In this document: positions 61,012-64,000 of the stretch, piece after piece
How the letters are laid out: each line of letters begins with the position of its first letter
Numbering within the stretch: position 1 is the stretch's first letter
Assembly: GCA_934254725.1 (NCBI GenBank)
Contig: CAKQLR010000004.1
Span: 8,681-72,680, forward strand
Direction of reading: 5' to 3'
DNA length: 64,000 bases
DNA from: an uncultured Clostridia bacterium
GTDB lineage: Bacteria; Bacillota; Clostridia; Christensenellales; Borkfalkiaceae
Program-made: the position numbers and the translations under genes
Notes under the pieces: model-generated
What the model was told of the DNA's origin: nothing
The model's database searches: none
Seen by the model: only the letters and a program-made list of their open reading frames with translations

Positions 61012-63867
61012 ATGAACGATAACAAATACATCAGAATAAAAGGCGCAAAAGAAAATAACCTTAAAAATATCGATCTGGATATCCCGAGGGACAAGCTCGT
61101 GGTGTTCACGGGCGTGTCGGGCAGCGGAAAATCCACGTTGGCTTTCGATACTATTTTCGCGGAAGGGCAAAGACGTTACGTCGAAAGCCTTTCAAGCTAT
61201 GCCCGTCAATTTCTCGGGCTTATGGAAAAGCCGGACGTTGAATCTATTACGGGGCTTTCTCCCGCCATCTCGATAGATCAGAAAACCACATCCAAAAATC
61301 CCCGCTCCACCGTGGGAACGGTAACCGAAATTTACGATTATCTCCGCCTTTTGTATGCAAGGGTGGGCGTTCCCCATTGCCCGAAATGCGGCAAAAAGAT
61401 TGAAAAGCAGACGGTGGATCAGATTGCCGATAAAATCATGGCTATGCCTGCCGGCGCGAGGATACTCGTTACCTCTCCCGTAGTGCGCGGGCGCAAGGGC
61501 GAGTTTCAGAAACAGCTCGAGCAGTATAGAAAAAGCGGCTACGCAAGGGTGTATATAGACGGTTCCGTATACGATCTTTCGGAAGAAATCAAACTTGACA
61601 AGAACATAAAACACTCCGTGAACGTGGTTGTGGACAGGCTTATAGTAAAAGAGGGAATCGAGAAAAGACTTTCGGACAGCCTGGAAGCCTGCCTTAAACT
61701 TTCGGACGGACTTGTGGAAATCATAGAGCAAAGTAAGGGCGAGGACGGACAGACGACCGAGAGGAAGGAGCTTTTCTCCACCCGCTACGCCTGCCCGGAC
61801 TGCAACATAAGCATAGAAGAAATAGAGCCGAGATTGTTCTCTTTCAATAATCCGTTCGGCGCCTGCCCGGACTGTAATGGGCTCGGGTTTACCAACAGAA
61901 TAGACAAAAACCTGCTTATGCCCGATATGAATAAGACTTTAAGGCAGGGCGCTTTAACCGTTTCGGGCTGGAATTTGGATTCCGCAAAAATGACCCAGAT
62001 GTATTTTAAAGCTCTGTCTAAAAAGTATGGGTTCAGTCTCGACGTTCCTCTTTCTCAGCTTCCCGAGGACGTAATAGATATTCTCCTTTACGGCAACGGC
62101 GGGGAGAAAATGCAAATCGATTATAACACTTACACGTTTAAAGGCAGTTATTCGGGTTCTTTCGAGGGAGTTATAAACAATCTTGAAAGGCGGTATCGCG
62201 AGACGACGAGCGATTACACCAAAGCCGAAATAGAAAAATATATGGTAAACGTTCCGTGCACTACCTGTCACGGCAAAAGGCTCAAAAAAGAAGCCCTTTC
62301 CGTCACGGTGGGGGATAAAAACATTGCGGAACTTTGCGATATGTCCGTACTGAATTTGCTTGATTTTATAAATAAACTGACGCTGACGCCTACGGAAATG
62401 CTTATAGCGGAGCTTATTTTAAAGGAAATTAAGGCAAGGTTAAAATTCCTTATAGACGTCGGGCTCGGATATCTATGCCTGTCGAGAAGTTCGGGCACGC
62501 TTTCGGGCGGAGAAGCGCAAAGAATAAGGCTTGCCACTCAGATAGGCAGCGGACTTACGGGAGTGTTGTATATTCTGGACGAGCCGAGCATAGGTTTGCA
62601 TCAGCGGGATAACGAGAAGCTTCTCAATACTTTAAAGAATCTTCGCGACCTCGGCAATACGCTGATAGTCGTCGAACATGACGAGGACACCATGCGCGCC
62701 GCCGATTACATCGTGGATATAGGTCCGAAAGCGGGCGTTCACGGGGGCGAAGTGGTCGCAAAAGGTACACCCGAGGAGATATGCGCGTGCACCCGTTCTC
62801 TCACGGGCGATTATCTTTCCGGAAGGAAAAAGATAGAAATACCTACGTTCCGCTACCCGTCGGACGGAAGAATGCTGGCCGTTAAGGGCGCAAGACAGAA
62901 TAATCTTAAAAATATAGACGTTTCTTTCCCCGTCGGGCTGTTCACCGTAGTTACGGGCGTGTCGGGCAGCGGAAAGAGTTCGCTTATAAACGAGGTCTTG
63001 TACCCCGCCGTAGCGGCTAAGCTGAACGGCAAAAAAATCATTGCGGGAAACTGCGACGATATTACGGGTATAGAATATTTCGATAAAATCATTGCCATAG
63101 ATCAGTCTCCGATAGGCAGAACGCCGAGAAGTAACGCAGCAACTTACACGGGCGCGTTTACGCCTATAAGAGAGATTTTTGCGGCTACTGCGGACGCAAA
63201 AGAACGCGGATACAATGCGGGCAGGTTTTCGTTCAACATCAGCGGCGGCAGATGCGAACGCTGTGACGGCGACGGCATAATCAAAATAGAAATGCACTTC
63301 CTGCCGGACGTATTCGTTCCGTGCGAAGTCTGTAAGGGCGCAAGATACAACCGCGAAACCCTTCAGGTAAAATATAAGGGCAAAAGCATCAGCGACGTCC
63401 TCGATATGACCGTTGACGAGGCTGTGGACTTCTTTGCAAACGTGCCGAGGATTTATTCTAAAATAAAAACGTTGCAGGAAGTGGGGCTTGGTTATATAAA
63501 ACTCGGTCAGCCCGCAACCACGCTTTCGGGCGGCGAAGCGCAGAGAGTGAAGCTTGCAACCGAACTTTCAAAACGACCGACGGGCGGCACGCTTTACATT
63601 CTTGACGAACCGACTACCGGGCTTCACACTTACGACGTGGATAAGCTTATAACGATTCTTCAGCGGCTGAGGGAAAACGGAAACACCGTAATAGTAATAG
63701 AGCACAATCTTGACGTGATTAAGGTTGCCGATTATATAATAGACCTCGGACCCGAGGGCGGCGACGGCGGCGGCAATATAGTCGCGTGCGGAACACCCGA
63801 ACAGGTTGCGGAAGTAAAGGAAAGCGCAACGGGCGTTTTCTTGAAGAAAATTCTCGCAAACAGATAA
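61012..63867 (+). CDS. uvrA: Excinuclease ABC subunit A
   Basis: 951 residues, usual length. Damage-sensing ATPase of excision repair. Two ABC modules: Walker [14 protein letters not shown] (about 32-44) and [13 protein letters not shown] (about 645-657); signatures [22 protein letters not shown] and [17 protein letters not shown]. Zinc sites: CPDC...CPDCNGLG (about 262-292) and CERC...[14 protein letters not shown] (about 745-775). Complete; the last 133 bases of the window contain no recognisable feature. Confidence 0.98.
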   Translation: MNDNKYIRIKGAKENNLKNIDLDIPRDKLVVFTGVSGSGKSTLAFDTIFAEGQRRYVESLSSYARQFLGLMEKPDVESITGLSPAISIDQKTTSKNPRSTVGTVTEIYDYLRLLYARVGVPHCPKCGKKIEKQTVDQIADKIMAMPAGARILVTSPVVRGRKGEFQKQLEQYRKSGYARVYIDGSVYDLSEEIKLDKNIKHSVNVVVDRLIVKEGIEKRLSDSLEACLKLSDGLVEIIEQSKGEDGQTTERKELFSTRYACPDCNISIEEIEPRLFSFNNPFGACPDCNGLGFTNRIDKNLLMPDMNKTLRQGALTVSGWNLDSAKMTQMYFKALSKKYGFSLDVPLSQLPEDVIDILLYGNGGEKMQIDYNTYTFKGSYSGSFEGVINNLERRYRETTSDYTKAEIEKYMVNVPCTTCHGKRLKKEALSVTVGDKNIAELCDMSVLNLLDFINKLTLTPTEMLIAELILKEIKARLKFLIDVGLGYLCLSRSSGTLSGGEAQRIRLATQIGSGLTGVLYILDEPSIGLHQRDNEKLLNTLKNLRDLGNTLIVVEHDEDTMRAADYIVDIGPKAGVHGGEVVAKGTPEEICACTRSLTGDYLSGRKKIEIPTFRYPSDGRMLAVKGARQNNLKNIDVSFPVGLFTVVTGVSGSGKSSLINEVLYPAVAAKLNGKKIIAGNCDDITGIEYFDKIIAIDQSPIGRTPRSNAATYTGAFTPIREIFAATADAKERGYNAGRFSFNISGGRCERCDGDGIIKIEMHFLPDVFVPCEVCKGARYNRETLQVKYKGKSISDVLDMTVDEAVDFFANVPRIYSKIKTLQEVGLGYIKLGQPATTLSGGEAQRVKLATELSKRPTGGTLYILDEPTTGLHTYDVDKLITILQRLRENGNTVIVIEHNLDVIKVADYIIDLGPEGGDGGGNIVACGTPEQVAEVKESATGVFLKKILANR

Positions 63868-64000
63868 AATTGCTTGAAAAGTTTTTTTGAGAATCCGAGA
63901 GTTTTCTGGAAAGGACTGAAAAAAACTTTCTGACAGTTAGCGGTAAGAAATGAAATTTCTAAGGAAAATTCAATTAAATAATCTGAGAAACGAGCCAGGC

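Overview
The window reads as chromosome of a low-to-moderate GC Gram-positive of the Firmicutes/Clostridia type, most likely an uncultured gut lineage. Grounds: strong GGAGG ribosome sites; several exact TTGACA-17-TATAAT promoters; a large SRP RNA with Alu domain; a T-box on ileS; yjdF and cobalamin riboswitches; lipoprotein-type ABC sugar-binding proteins; LacI and AraC regulators beside glycan operons. I see no tRNA, rRNA, CRISPR array, insertion sequence or phage gene.

Layout. (1) 1-16440: glycan locus 1. A membrane-anchored surface protein, a LacI regulator with its own promoter, then a long tight operon: sugar-binding lipoprotein, two ABC permeases, a GxGYxYP-type lipoprotein, two more surface proteins, a GH2 beta-mannosidase-like enzyme and a GH127 beta-L-arabinofuranosidase-like enzyme. 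(2) 16547-21956: housekeeping block ruvC-ruvA-ruvB-queA-tgt-yajC. (3) 22022-28186: SRP RNA (minus) diverging from T-box/ileS, then an RNA methyltransferase-like gene, an RluA-type pseudouridine synthase and the yjdF riboswitch with yjdF. (4) 28341-34249: a 14-cysteine miniprotein, rarA, a DUF1836-like regulator with a palindrome inside its promoter, an NfeD/flotillin pair, and a SecB-like plus DnaQ-like pair on the minus strand. (5) 34345-55904: glycan locus 2. An AraC regulator and one co-directional run of about 20 kb: surface proteins, two large parallel beta-helix (pectate-lyase-like) proteins, an LplB/YtcP-type ABC importer with its binding lipoprotein, a DUF6259-like protein, GH99-like, GH38, GH36 and SGNH enzymes and an EamA transporter. 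(6) 55928-57641: cobalamin riboswitch with an attenuator, a DUF4430 lipoprotein and an ECF S component. (7) 57716-63867: small membrane proteins, uvrB and uvrA.

How it works together (inference). Both glycan loci show the same plan: anchored surface proteins bind or cut a polysaccharide outside, an ABC importer takes up the fragments, and cytoplasmic exo-glycosidases finish the job. Neither locus encodes the importer ATPase, so a shared MsmX-type ATPase elsewhere is expected. Enzyme content points to a complex plant or yeast-like glycan with mannose, arabinose, galactose and possibly uronic acid, but the substrate cannot be fixed from sequence alone.

Most interesting: a shared C-terminal tail with an invariant Gly-Cys before the membrane helix in five surface proteins; a recurring beta-sandwich-like domain present five times in locus 1; matching AraC-site candidates in two promoters; and a 16-bp palindrome lying in the promoter spacer of the DUF1836-like gene.
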